Part shown: piece after piece, positions 57,001 through 63,790 of the stretch
Layout: every line of letters starts with the position of its first letter
Position numbering within the stretch: the first letter of the stretch is position 1
Assembly: GCF_040183065.1 (NCBI RefSeq)
Contig: NC_091124.1
Span: 64,698,501-64,762,500 of the forward strand
DNA from: Periplaneta americana
Lineage: Eukaryota > Arthropoda > Insecta > Blattodea > Blattidae
Direction: 5' to 3'
DNA length: 64,000 nucleotides
Notes under the pieces: generated by a model
Told to the model about the DNA's origin: nothing
The model's database searches: none
What the model saw: only the letters and a program-made list of their open reading frames with translations
Position numbers and translations under genes: made by a program

Positions 57001-58208
57001 AAAATAAAATGACATTTAAATATTATTAACCGTACTTGCACCACAACTTCTTAAAAATTAGTCACCTTGTTTCATTGACTGCCTTCTAAATGTTGGAGAG
57101 AGGCAACTTTTGTTACCAGACCTTCCAGATGGGGAGTGTAAATGACGAAAAAAATTGTGAGCGCAGCGTGCAATCTTGCAGTCTTTGTGTTAAAAATACT
57201 GTCTACTGTAGTACATCCTTTCCGAACCATATTGGGGACACAACGTCCTATTATCCAGAAAACAGTGAAAGTTCTAAAGACACCCTCGTACCAACAAAAG
57301 AACAGTAGCGGTCAAATCCCTCACTTAAACTGAACTCTTGTCAAGCATTTTATATTACTTCTGTTGTGTGAGGTGAAGCCTTCAGTGTAATGAGGGCTGG
57401 ACTTTAGAGTTTGTTCCAAACTATAAAACTCAAACTTCACTGTTACTCACTTATTGAGTAGGTAATTACTAGTAGGGTCTATTACTGATCTGTTTGCTTA
57501 GAAAAAGATTCAACAGGCCTATATGTAAAAAAGAAAGTAAAATGTACTCAAAATGATCTAAAAGTTCTTTAATATATTAAAAATGACCAAAAAACGCCGA
57601 AAAAATGTAAAAATGACCTGTTAGTTCAAAAATGTAAAAAAAATATAAGAAATTAATTTTTTACCTTGATATTAACATAGAAAGGACTTCTATATTAATA
57701 GGTATCGCCTAATGTGAAAAATAAGATGACTTTTCATCAATATCCACCCCCTAGTTATTACAGACACTATCTTCCTTTATTAGTGCATTAAATTGAGGAG
57801 CAACTGTTTTCTCATACTAATGTTGTAGAGAAGAATTTTCTTATTAAATATATTCGGAAATAAAGGGATAAGTACATTTGTTGCAACAATCAGCAATGGG
57901 TTGCATTTCAAATGCCTTCTTTCATTATGTACATTAGTAACATTGATCTGACATTGAAATTATTGTGTCTTATTTTACAGCTTACCTTTTCCATCTTGGT
58001 GCAGACCCAAGTCCAGCTGTACGTCGCTCTGTGTTGAATTGTATTGGAAGGACTAATGTTACATTACCTCACATCTTGGAGCGAACACGTGATGTGAAAG
58101 ATACTGTGCGTCGTCATGCATACTATTTGCTCACCAAACTAAACATACGTTCTTTCACTATCAGGCAGCGTGAACGATTGCTACGGGAAGGTCTAAAGGA
58201 TCGTTCAG
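38089..58208 (+). CDS. NCAPG: Condensin complex subunit G (CAP-G/condensin subunit 3), N-terminal five exons
   Basis: Exons 38089-38223, 41362-41577, 42602-42742, 44088-44175 and 57981-58208 join in phase (0,0,0,1) into 269 codons ending at a phase-1 donor; the gene continues past the window. Human NCAPG is about 1015 residues. From memory of that protein, matched blocks run in order: VERALEFAAKFSVS (human VERVIEFAAKFVTS), NVRFRVCQFINKLL (AVRFRVCLLINKLL), DKLPAVRTQAVMALQRLQDP (DKIPNVRIQAVLALSRLQDP), PAVRRSVLNCI, ERTRDVKDTVRRHAYYLL and LLREGLKDRS (LLQQGLNDRS). This is the N-terminal HEAT-repeat solenoid. In condensin I, CAP-G works with the kleisin CAP-H to bind DNA and compact mitotic chromosomes. 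Intron 4 is 13.8 kb and holds a gypsy element in sense orientation. Confidence 0.95.
38224..38674. other. NCAPG intron 1, non-coding
   Basis: No exon. The phrase CCGTGTTCTAAAATTTTCCC near 38656 also occurs near 12772. Confidence 0.4.
38675..38820 (-). mobile_element. Interspersed repeat family B, copy 2
   Basis: Reverse-oriented relative of 7774-7982 and 60655-60991; carries TCGTCCACCTCTGCTTCGGC. Confidence 0.85.
39007..39043. repeat. CT-rich low-complexity tract
   Basis: CT units followed by a run of ten or more C. Confidence 0.9.
39220..39597. repeat. One inverted and two direct copies of a ~65-bp unit
   Basis: The unit containing AACACAATCAGAAGAATAAC occurs at about 39466-39530 and 39535-39597, and inverted at about 39228-39296 (GTTATTCTTCTGATTGTGTT). 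The middle sequence is unrelated. The arrangement could form a hairpin with either direct copy. Confidence 0.88.
39603..39855 (+). pseudogene. LINE ORF2 C-terminal remnant
   Basis: The + frames read RLEAFEMWIWRRVEHVK, LERIGEERMLLKLIRNEKKE and DALEGMVNGRKVRGRRNQMI then DDIKI. These match the end of a common insect non-LTR element ORF2 (RLEAFEMWxWRRM...LKDxxEGxVxGKRxRGRRRxxMxDDI). Stops and shifts interrupt it. Confidence 0.75.
39856..40205. mobile_element. tRNA-like insertion between duplicated LINE sequence
   Basis: A tRNA-like module (40075-40140; A-box GGTAGCTCAGTTGGGAGAGC, B-box CGGGATCGATACCTGG) ends GGAACAATTTTTCCCTTGAA. About 48 bp of host LINE sequence (ATCTGCTTTACAGGAAGCTT... to GACTAGATTTG) stands on both sides at 39877-39920 and 40163-40205. 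That is far longer than normal target duplications. Confidence 0.75.
40206..40320 (+). pseudogene. LINE tail, downstream part
   Basis: The frame DHVLRLKGRQKIKKLGLQ and KTFPWAENYEW resemble the last residues and 3' end of the LINE that starts at 39603, now separated by the tRNA-like insertion. Confidence 0.5.
40321..41361. other. NCAPG intron 1, non-coding
   Basis: AT-rich; nothing recognised. Confidence 0.5.
41362..41577 (+). CDS. NCAPG: NCAPG exon 2
   Basis: Acceptor GTAACAG, donor ATA|GTAAGT, phase 0 to 0. Encodes KELEVFFINYIRCLKHFLVI, then GEKHVTVERALEFAAKF and an acidic linker before PPFLKKLFNFLFI. Corresponds to the first HEAT helices of human NCAPG. Confidence 0.95.
41578..41970. other. 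NCAPG intron 2, non-coding
   Basis: Nothing recognised. Confidence 0.5.
41979..42097. repeat. (TCAC)n(TC)n compound microsatellite
   Basis: CTCA units pass into CT units and then a C/T-rich tract. Confidence 0.95.
42302..42330. repeat. Poly(T) run
   Basis: Nearly 30 T bases inside intron 2, about 270 bases before exon 3. Confidence 0.9.
42602..42742 (+). CDS. NCAPG: NCAPG exon 3
   Basis: Acceptor CTCCACAG, donor CAG|GTGAGA, phase 0 to 0. Encodes TRDHNVRFRVCQFINKLLNN and ICVNMLERLQ, a HEAT repeat well conserved with vertebrate NCAPG. Confidence 0.96.
42743..43686. other. NCAPG intron 3, non-coding
   Basis: Nothing recognised with confidence. Confidence 0.4.
43687..43980 (-). mobile_element. 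tRNA-headed SINE (family F)
   Basis: On the minus strand: GAGTTAGCTCTGTGGTAGCG (A-box) and CCAGGTTCGATTCCCGG (B-box), then a body through GCACAACTTCTAATTATTAA to CTTGGTGCTCATCGACAGGA. Nearly 300 bp, apparently full length. Confidence 0.8.
44088..44175 (+). CDS. NCAPG: NCAPG exon 4
   Basis: Acceptor TTTGAAG, donor AAAG|GTAACA, phase 0 to 1. Encodes DKLPAVRTQAVMALQRLQDP followed by TSADCPVIK, the most conserved HEAT block in this region. Confidence 0.96.
44701..47933. mobile_element. Putative old DNA transposon
   Basis: The left end has GTGGAATGGGGTGACATTGA; the reverse complement near 47933 has GTAAAGTGGGGCGAAATTGA. A further phrase GTGACTTTGG...GATCAATCTGACCCCA at 47640-47690 looks like an inner repeat. 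No transposase was recognised, so the call is tentative. Confidence 0.35.
45530..46959. mobile_element. MITE-like element with ~30-bp inverted ends
   Basis: Left CGGGCTGTTCCATATGAAAT (continuing TGGACAAAAT); the reverse complement of the right end reads CGGGCTATTCCATATGAAAT (continuing CGGACAACAAAAT). TA flanks both ends (45528-45529, 46960-46961), fitting Tc1/mariner-type insertion. 1430 bp; the open frame at 45516-45779 starts in the end and has no known family. Confidence 0.85.
48290..48882 (-). pseudogene. Mariner-type transposase remnant
   Basis: The minus frame reads TAQCVFIYDSCVLTWSAREV and RRWFQERLLSVDAPDSKTVH then NLYNKFQEIGSI, the helix-turn-helix (DUF4817-type) start of the insect mariner-like transposase. 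Further on, about 48395-48430, comes FFSDKAWF, the first catalytic Asp region. The stretch between is deleted and the frame is lost. Confidence 0.75.
49540..50299 (+). repeat. 5' LTR
   Basis: Holds a TATAAAA box at about 49778, an AATAAA-like signal near the end and about 2.5 tandem copies of a ~36-bp unit (GAGTTCGAGTGCAGTGG) at 49910-50010. The first 30 bases contain, on the minus strand, a tRNA T-arm-like GAGTTCGAATCTC. Confidence 0.95.
50300..50318 (+). other. Probable primer-binding site
   Basis: TGGTGTCAGAATCGGGAC just inside the 5' LTR is where the tRNA primer of such elements binds; the tRNA was not identified. Confidence 0.6.
50329..51609 (+). CDS. Gypsy element gag
   Basis: 426 residues. 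Residues ~1-190 are charged and heptad-like, a long coiled coil with tandem repeats (DISGVKGDISGVK; then RHAEENKHIL twice). A conserved gag-like region follows (FDGTTSWAIFRRQFEATAAH). The C-terminus has a nucleic-acid-binding CCHC knuckle, CWSCGEPGHLRRDC. Gag is the structural protein of such elements. G+C is far above the neighbouring intron. Confidence 0.93.
   Translation: MENLQQILQAIAEMKAEMNMHISEVKDNMNKHISEVKNDISDVKGDISGVKGDISGVKDDVTTQIESVSAHVDGIVAIVKDELRADLDNLNKNFTTINETVTELRQEVDHFDGKIRDLERRQEQTSELLDKMSEVIDRHAEENKHILTLMDRHAEENKHILALVDRQAREQKQIVAEEVRRAMQEAATELRTPYSGPAESSPSARHHNVKTPKFDGTTSWAIFRRQFEATAAHNGWTPAEKTTQLLTALQGQASEILHSVPEDGTAAEIMAALEGRYGDHQLAAAFRTQLKTRVQQSGESLQEFAMAVEQLAHKALRGLPNDFIAGEAAYTFGSGVRDPEIRQQLLLAEHRTINAALAAALRMEAAKLTANVSTSHRIRSVAAADVEERQPKSPERRRRGVPTCWSCGEPGHLRRDCDRSGHKQEN
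51624..55193 (+). CDS. Gypsy element pol (protease, RT, RNase H, integrase)
   Basis: 1189 residues, starting 15 bases after gag in another frame, as usual for the family, which often links the two by ribosomal frameshifting. Aspartic protease LVDTGASLTI near residue 40; RT with LDLKSGYWQV and YLDDVIVV near 458; RNase H TLDTDASNVGIGGVL near 602; integrase His/Cys finger near 840-880 (CRRCDTC), core with IDVAGPF, HSDQGRNF and the Glu of GMVERYIK. A chromodomain was not recognised at the end. Order and motifs place it in Ty3/gypsy (Metaviridae). Confidence 0.96.
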   Translation: MRGTSAPSSPSPRLILKTVNRRCDDGLIADGWIRGRPCRVLVDTGASLTIARPEVVRGLPGRTPLRRYELRTASGENLPIQKEVFLDLTLGKRRLEMWVFVANITEDVILGLDAMRIFDATVDVRRRILRFGQDEVFLRDVEDQPMASRLTLENHVTIPAGCEMVVTARLDGQPKRNLLLDSQTTPIDGVYVARSLLPNQKVVPVRVLNVTNRDKEVPSGTVLGNVEPVVSVTSLADNEECHRPRPDLDPSLKELARELPANLSKRERRQVHDLLTEFQDVFSLSENDYGRTEKVQHRIDTGNARPIRQPPRRVPLAKQREIDSQLEGMKARGVIEESDSPWSSPVVLVKKKNGDLRFCVDYRRLNDVTRKDCFPLPRIDDTLDTLAGAEWFSTLDLKSGYWQVALHPEDKEKTAFSTGQGLWQFTVMPFGLCNAPATFQRLMESVMRGLTYDTCLLYLDDVIVVGKTFGEQLLNLRKVFERLRQARLKLNPKKCHLFQKKVNYLGHVVGTNGVATDPEKLQAVRGWPRPRDKQELRRFLGLCTYYRRFVAGYANIAKPLTQLTEEKRQFQWTDEAESSFQLLKEALCTAPVLGYPIPGRKFTLDTDASNVGIGGVLSQEQDGQERVIAYFSRTLSKAERNYCVTRRELLAIVEALKHFHKYLYGQEFHLRTDHSALTWLLGFKNLEGQTARWVQRLQEYNFTSEHRQGKKHSNADALSRRPCPDGCKHCLKVEERDGAHAIRAIAAQPSPGWDNAAIRREQLEDPNIGQLLRDVESGQRPVWADIANRSTTYKSYWAQWESFTVKDGILKRIWESADGRTRIEQLVLPRSKVKEVLEETHAGVTGGHLGANRTLDKLRQRFYWLDQRTDTEQWCRRCDTCAASRGPRTRSRGAMQQYNVGAPFERIAIDVAGPFPVTDRGNRYLLVAMDYFTKWPEVYAIPNQEASTVADALLDNFICRFGVPRELHSDQGRNFESNLMGELFERLVVHKTRTTPLHPQSDGMVERYIKTVEEHLRKVVSNHQRDWDARVPLFLLAYRASVHDTTGMTPANMVFGRELRLPCDLLFGTPPSADQPATDYVAELTEKLNGVHQLAREHLKMASDRMKVRYDRLANSAGFQEGDLVWLYRPTRTKGKSPKLQRAWDGPYRVVTRINDVVYRIQRQPRGKMMVVHLDRLAAYQVTARDEQP
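55190..55204 (+). other. Polypurine tract
   Basis: Purine-rich AAGGAGGGAGCAA directly before the 3' LTR, where plus-strand synthesis starts in such elements. Confidence 0.7.
55205..55964 (+). repeat. 3' LTR
   Basis: Matches 49540-50299 along its length as far as I compared by eye. Confidence 0.95.
57981..58208 (+). CDS. NCAPG: NCAPG exon 5
   Basis: Acceptor TATTTTACAG, donor TCAG|GTACAA, phase 1 to 1. The split codon GCT gives Ala. Encodes YLFHLGADPSPAVRRSVLNC, TLPHILERTRDVKDTVRRHA and FTIRQRERLLREGLKDRS. The next exon should begin near human D-AVKQ...LL-GWL; none was seen before 64000. Confidence 0.96.
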
Positions 58209-59150
58209 GTACAAAGAAGCTATATAGTCCTGTACAATGTACATTAATTGTGGTTCAGGAAAAGATAGTGTTTTGAATAAAACCATTGAACTTGATCAAA
58301 TATAATCGTTATGGCACTCATATATACAAGACAGATTTTGTTATATAAGAAATTGGCAATATGGTGCGCCAGTGTTACATTTGAGCTATTTTTCAACATA
58401 CCTTATTTACTCGATTATAACATGCCATCAATAATAACATGCACCCCAAGTCGAAGAACACCAAAATTAAAAATGTTTGCTGGCTAATAATAATCATCCA
58501 AGTCAAATATACACAGGATCTACCTGTTTATGAATCACATTCTGTCCCATTTTCTATGAACATTCTGTCTTCAGAATATGAAGTCTCTGTCTCTGTGTCC
58601 AAGTTGAGATCCGAATTATCACTGAAATTTATCTTGTCAACTCTCAAAACATGCTGTCTTCATCATCATCTAAAGTACTGGAGATACAGTACTCATTCGA
58701 CTATTAGTATGCATCTGAGTTTTGAAAGTGGTGATTTTACCAAAAAGTGCATCTTATAATCGAGTAAATAAAATTAAACAATTAAATCATTTGAATCCAG
58801 CATATTTAAAATAATGTACCATATTGTTGCAATCAACTTATTTCAAAATGTTTGATATTTTCATTGCACAGGGGATGATCCCCTAAAAGAAAGGTGAAAG
58901 TTGCTGAGCATAAATCTGAACTATTTAGCAGTGATTCCAACACTTTACATTGAAAATCTTCTGCATTAGCTGTGCAGTGTGTTGCAGTGTTATGCATAAT
59001 GACCACATCATTGCTTAGGAAACTGGGCGTTTGTGTTTATTTCTTATAATTCAAATTTTTTTAAGCATTGCATAGGATATATCAGCATGTCCAGTTCATA
59101 CTTCTTTCTTTGTTTCGTATCAAGGGCTTAAACAGTGTGCAGTGATTATA
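58209..59150. other. NCAPG intron 5, non-coding
   Basis: Two mutually complementary phrases (CTCGATTATAACATG near 58418 and CTTATAATCGAGTAAATA near 58752) bound about 340 bp and may be ends of a small MITE. Nothing else recognised. Confidence 0.45.
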
Positions 59151-59156
59151 CACTGG

Positions 59157-59770
59157 TCAAAAAGATCTTCACAGTTTCACTGTGTCATAATTTTGTAATG
59201 AATTGGAATAACATAATGTACTATATCGGAATAGAAAGAACAACTATCAGAGTTTCATTTCATATTGCACATGGCTGGTAATTTGCGCATACACTTCCAT
59301 AGTAACACGTAACGAAGACAATTACCTGTTTCAGCAAGGTTGTACCTTCCCACATTTTCATAATGACGTACAGAGCTATCTGAATCAACATTTTCCACTC
59401 TGTTGGATTGGATGTGCCATATAAAGTGACCAACTTTCTGCAGTTGACCACCACGATCACCGAACTTAACACCATGTGACTGTGAGGGTATCGTAAGGAT
59501 ACTATGTATGTGCCACTGATGCCACGAGTTGTGCCGGAGCTGCTACAACAAATTACTAACATGGACGTGTCTGTGCTCACTCATGACAGCAACTTTATTA
59601 TTGCATCAATGTGTGCCACATGGCTATCAAGGTGCATATGTGAATTACCAAATATTTGCAATACGAAGTGGAACATGAACAGTTGCTCTTTACATTCTGG
59701 TATAGAACGTTAATGTTATTCCAATTTATTACAAGAATATGACATTATGAAATTGTAAAGATCTTTGTGA
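59157..59770 (+). mobile_element. Internally deleted mariner-type element
   Basis: Inverted ends of about 55 bp share CAAAGATCTT-like starts and AATTGGAATAACAT at the inner limit (59160-59222 and 59709-59770). Inside, the + strand reads FQQGCTFPHFHNDVQSYLNQ then HFPLCWIGCA, the second catalytic Asp region of the mariner-like transposase, and YVPLMPRVVPELLQQI, its C-terminal part. The first half of the transposase is missing. Confidence 0.82.
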
Positions 59771-60247
59771 ATTATGGCATTTTTAATTTCTTTTCTTTTT
59801 ATATTTCTTTAATTCTCCTATATTGCTGATAAAAGTTCTTCTGCACTGCAACCATTGCTATGTCTTATATTATTATTCAGTCCATATATTAATATTTTTC
59901 GTGTAAATTCTCTTCAATTTTGGTTTGTCTTGTATTGTGGAAATACGTGTGTATGATGTATAATTATGTAGAGGAAAAATAATGTACTTGTTATTATACA
60001 ATTTTGAATTCTTGGCAATAATTGGATTTTTAAATATATTGAGCAGGGTTTATACAGTTGAACTTGGTTATAGTGACCACAGTTAGAGCCACAGTGACAA
60101 TAATTAAGAAGTAAAGTATGGTTTTTATCTGTTATAAACAAAAATGATTTATTATTTTTACAATAATTATACATATTTAATATGCAACTCATTTATAGCG
60201 ACATTTAGCAACATTATAAATTCTTTAAAAATTCATGTTCTTTTTTA

Positions 60248-60513
60248 CTAGATTATTTAATGACGCTGTGTCAACTACTAGGTTATGTAGCATTGATGGG
60301 ATTGGTGATAGCGAGGCGGTATTCGGTGAGATGAGGCCTAGGATTAGGATTAGGATTCGTCATAGATTACCTGACATTCGACTTACAGTTGGGGAAAATC
60401 TCTGAAAAGAAAACCCATCCAGGTAATCAGCCCAAACAGGAATCGAAACCATGTCCAAGTGCAACTCCTGGTCGACAGGCAAGCGCCTCAGCTGACTGAG
60501 CTGTGCCAGTGGC
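60248..60513 (-). mobile_element. SINE family A, near-complete copy
   Basis: Same layout as 18722-18951, with head GCACAGCTCAGTCAGCTGAG on the minus strand. A small internal GGATTA triplication is visible near 60345. Confidence 0.85.
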
Positions 60514-60589
60514 AAAAATTCGTGTTTTAGACACATTAAATAGACTTGAGAAAAATGTTCATTTAGGCAGTGATGTCATTAGCAGTAAG

Positions 60590-60593
<4 letters not shown>

Positions 60594-60651
<58 letters not shown>

Positions 60652-60654
60652 AAT
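60594..60654. repeat. (AAT)n microsatellite
   Basis: AAT units directly before family B copy 3, as at 7.7 kb. Confidence 0.95.
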
Positions 60655-60991
60655 CCGTGGTGCTACAGCCCGTAAAGGGCCTAGACCGACTAGCAGGCTG
60701 CTGGCCTCACACCCACATGCCGAAGCAGAGGTGGACGATCATCCAACCAGAATGGAGATATTGTGTTGTTAGCACGATGATCCTCCCAGCCATTATAGCT
60801 GGCTTTCACAACCGGATTTTGCTACCTATCGTAGCTCCCCGAGTGCATCATGATGCTGGGTGGGCACTGGTCCCATACACTGGCCGAAATTTCATGAGAA
60901 AATTTCTTCCCCCATGAGGACTCAAACCAGCGCGCATTCCGTAACACGAGTCCTAGGCAAGATGCGTTAGACCACAATGCCACGGCGTGGG
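60655..60991 (+). mobile_element. Interspersed repeat family B, longest copy
   Basis: Extends past the other copies to a tRNA-like reversed end (CAAACCAGCGCGCATTCCGT ... GCGTTAGACCACAATGCCAC), which suggests family B is itself a tRNA-derived SINE read backwards here. An (AT)n run follows at 60993-61027. Confidence 0.85.
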
Positions 60992-61029
<38 letters not shown>

Positions 61030-61030
<1 letters not shown>

Positions 61031-61222
61031 TACTTTAACAAAAACATTTTACAGGTCAAGAACTGAAATTCTAAGAAAAGAGGGTTATCCTATGTGCATT
61101 AAACAGAGACTGTAGAGGAATTTGCAGGTAGCTTGCAATGTCATTAATGACTAATACGATTTCAGTTACTGCGACAAAAACATTTTTATAGGTCAAGATA
61201 TGGAATTCTAAGAAGAGAGTGG
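61030..61222 (+). repeat. Direct repeat, ~55 bp, two copies
   Basis: AACAAAAACATTTTACAGGTCAAG..GAATTCTAAGAA occurs at about 61037-61080 and again, with changes, at 61174-61217. Confidence 0.75.
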
Positions 61223-62127
61223 AGTGTAGGGTAGACCACTCTTTCTTCTGTCATGCCAGCAACCTTTTGCTAACAGTAGCAGACCATGTTTTGTACCATA
61301 CTGTAGGTCAGACATTCAGTTCAGACTGTAACTTCGGACATTAAAGTTTGCAAACAGGTGTTAAACCTGTATAATGGAGCAAGTTTGGGGGGGGGGGGAG
61401 TTTTAAATGTGGAAGGTAATGTTATGAAACAAATCAAGAGTTGTGAAAAAAAAACAAGTCATGAATTTGGTTTGGTTTAGGAAGATTTGATAGTGGATTT
61501 TCAGATGCACTATTTGGGGGGGGGGGGAAGTATACAGAGTACTTGAAAACCCACATCCTGGCCTCGTAGGGCTAAAATGGTTCCCAAACCAAAATTGGGG
61601 TTTTGGCATAAAATCATCTTCCAATTCTTATGTCACACAAGGATATGTTCTTTTTCGCGTATGGCCATTTTTAAAGGAACTACAGTAGTATTTAAAAGAT
61701 ATGTGCCCTCTCCTTTAGGTTGTTCGTTGAAGTTAGAGTGACTTTTTCTCAAAATAACATTTTTTACAAGAAGAAAAATGTTTCAAGTGCTTCAGGTTTG
61801 CTCCAGTCTTCCTGAAAATGTATTCATATAGACACATATATGTTGTACAAAAACTATGGTTACAAAAAAAAATATGCATTACTTTAAAAAAATATTTTGT
61901 GCCGAAGTTTGAAAAACAGAAAATAATTTTAAGAAGTTTGTATCGTGTATATATATATATATTTTTTTTTTCTACATTAAAATTGCACAAAAACAATACG
62001 CCTTATTTACATATTTCATATGTGCATTTTAAATAAGTTTCAGACTGATAACTGAAAAATTAAAATGTCTGGAACTTTTTCAAAATTATTCAAACATTTT
62101 TTTTAATTTGCAGTAAATTCAAAATTA
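61223..62127. other. Non-coding stretch
   Basis: Several G and T runs (for example 61387-61399 and 61515-61527); nothing recognised. Confidence 0.4.
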
Positions 62128-62129
62128 TA

Positions 62130-63104
62130 GTAGAACCTCTATTATCCGTGGTAATGAAGGGGGTGGACTAAGCATTTAATAGAAAAAATCGGATAATCCA
62201 TAACATAAAATATTTTTATAAATTAAGTGCATAATATGTACAGTTTCGTAATTTCCTCCGTGGTGTTGTGTTTAACATGCTAGATAGTGGATCAGAAGTT
62301 CTCTAATTTAAATCTGGTTGTCAACAATGTGTTTTAAAGGGCAAGGAAACTCCTTGTGATGGCTATCTGCAGAAAGATAGAAATAGTACAGGCCTTATGT
62401 TGTGATTTACGTATTTTATAGACTTTGTCCTATTTTATTAAATTACACACAGTTTAACTCCTATTTCGTATTCTGATGCGAGACAAGTTTAGGTTTCCCT
62501 TTTCCCAAACATCTCAATTATTTGCACTTTGTTTCGTTACTTATCAAATACGTTTTTTTTTACACCTGTGGAAGACATTTTGCAAGAAATTACAAAGTAT
62601 GGCCACTGGAACAGTAGAACAAGGACTGAATGGTGCACAGGTTTGGTGTCATTTCTTTGAAAGCAGGTAGTGACTATTGTATAATATAGGAAAACACCCA
62701 CAAATAACTGTTCCTATTGGCAGCAGCAGCAGAAATACTGTGTAAGGGAAAGGCTTGTAATAACTTAATTATGGCTTTTAAAGAGCCCGGAGGTTCATTG
62801 CCGCTTCACATTAGCCCGCCATTGGACCCTATCCTGTGCAAGATTAATCCAGTCTCTATCATATCCCATCTTCCTCAAATCCATTTTAATAGTATCCTCC
62901 CATCTATGTCTCAGCCTCCCCAGAGGTCTTTTGCCCTCCGGCCTCCTAACTAACTCCTGGCATTTCTGGATTCTAGAAAAAAAAATACATACTCATGAAA
63001 GGTACTGTAATGTTATTTCTGCGGAAAAAAAAAATGAGGGAAAGAAAGTCATATAATCCGCCGATCGATTAGTAGGGTAATGGATAATCGAGGCTCTACT
63101 GTAT
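62130..63104. mobile_element. pogo/Tigger-type MITE
   Basis: The left end AGTAGAACCTCTATTATCCG and the reverse complement of the right end AGTAGAGCCTCGATTATCCA are typical pogo/Tigger ends, TA on the outside. About 975 bp, carrying a LINE fragment; no transposase of its own. Confidence 0.8.
62785..62945 (-). pseudogene. LINE ORF2 C-terminal fragment
   Basis: The minus frame reads LGRLRHRWEDTIKMDLRKMG then YDRDWINLAQDRVQWRANVK. The pattern GRPRxRWEDNIKxDLxxxGxxDRDWxxLAQDRxxWRxxV is the end of a very widespread insect LINE ORF2. Confidence 0.85.
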
Positions 63105-63231
63105 ATATCGAAATCACTTCTAATTTAGTGGTTATCTTTCATTCAATCATGCTAATTAACACCAATATGGTGAAAATTGGTTAAAAAATAAACAAAAAAT
63201 TTCAGCTCATTAGGGTTCCCCTCTTAATTAT

Positions 63232-63237
<6 letters not shown>

Positions 63238-63287
<50 letters not shown>
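63238..63287. repeat. (TA)n microsatellite
   Basis: About 25 TA units. Confidence 0.95.
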
Positions 63288-63289
<2 letters not shown>

Positions 63290-63619
63290 TTATTGTAGAA
63301 TGTAGTATTTTACTTCATATTTCACTATTTTCTGCAATCCAGTACAATATTTGTTATTTTTCAAAATAGTTGTATTAAACAAAAACAAGAAGTGTGTAAA
63401 GTACAGTATTTAAAAAGGTTGTAGTACTGTAGGCTTATAAAATTACACATTAAATTATAGTAGTGTACAAAATACGCAATATTTTGAATGCATGTATTTC
63501 CTCTTTGAGTTTTATTTACTGTATTTATTTATTTATTTTTTGCTTATAATGATTCTCGTTTATTGTGACATTTCTTTAGTCCTTTTGATGACACTATGAC
63601 CTAAGTTCAACTGTATATC

Positions 63620-63790
63620 CTGTTTCTTCTGCGTATTTAATTTCTTTCATGACATTGTTTTCTGTAGTCATTTTAATTTCAAGCTATTAAAAGGTGTCCA
63701 TCAGGGATTTGTTGATTCTTGTCATACTTGTCATTTTTCTCTGTAACAGTTTCTTCCAGCATTCGACAAAACTTTTACACTGTAGTGAAT
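63620..63790 (-). pseudogene. Possible Tigger transposase C-terminal piece
   Basis: The minus frame gives SFVECWKKLLQRKMTSM, faintly like the W-KLLP region near the end of Tigger transposases. Short and weak, but it stands between two Tigger-style ends. Confidence 0.3.

Larger units (their letters stand above)
44176..57980. other. NCAPG intron 4, host of several transposons
   Basis: A 13.8 kb intron with, in order, a putative 3.2 kb DNA transposon holding a 1.43 kb MITE, a mariner remnant and a gypsy LTR element. The rest (about 47950-48290, 48900-49530 and 55970-57970) is AT-rich and unrecognised. Confidence 0.85.
60055..63614. mobile_element. Tigger/pogo-type element with nested insertions
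   Basis: The left end CAGTTGAACTTGGTTATAGT and the right end (reverse complement CAGTTGAACTTAGGTCATAG) are inverted and each abuts TA. This TIR style belongs to pogo/Tigger elements. The 3.56 kb inside includes a SINE A, a family B copy, microsatellites and a second pogo-type MITE. A recognisable transposase was not found within these limits. Confidence 0.7.
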
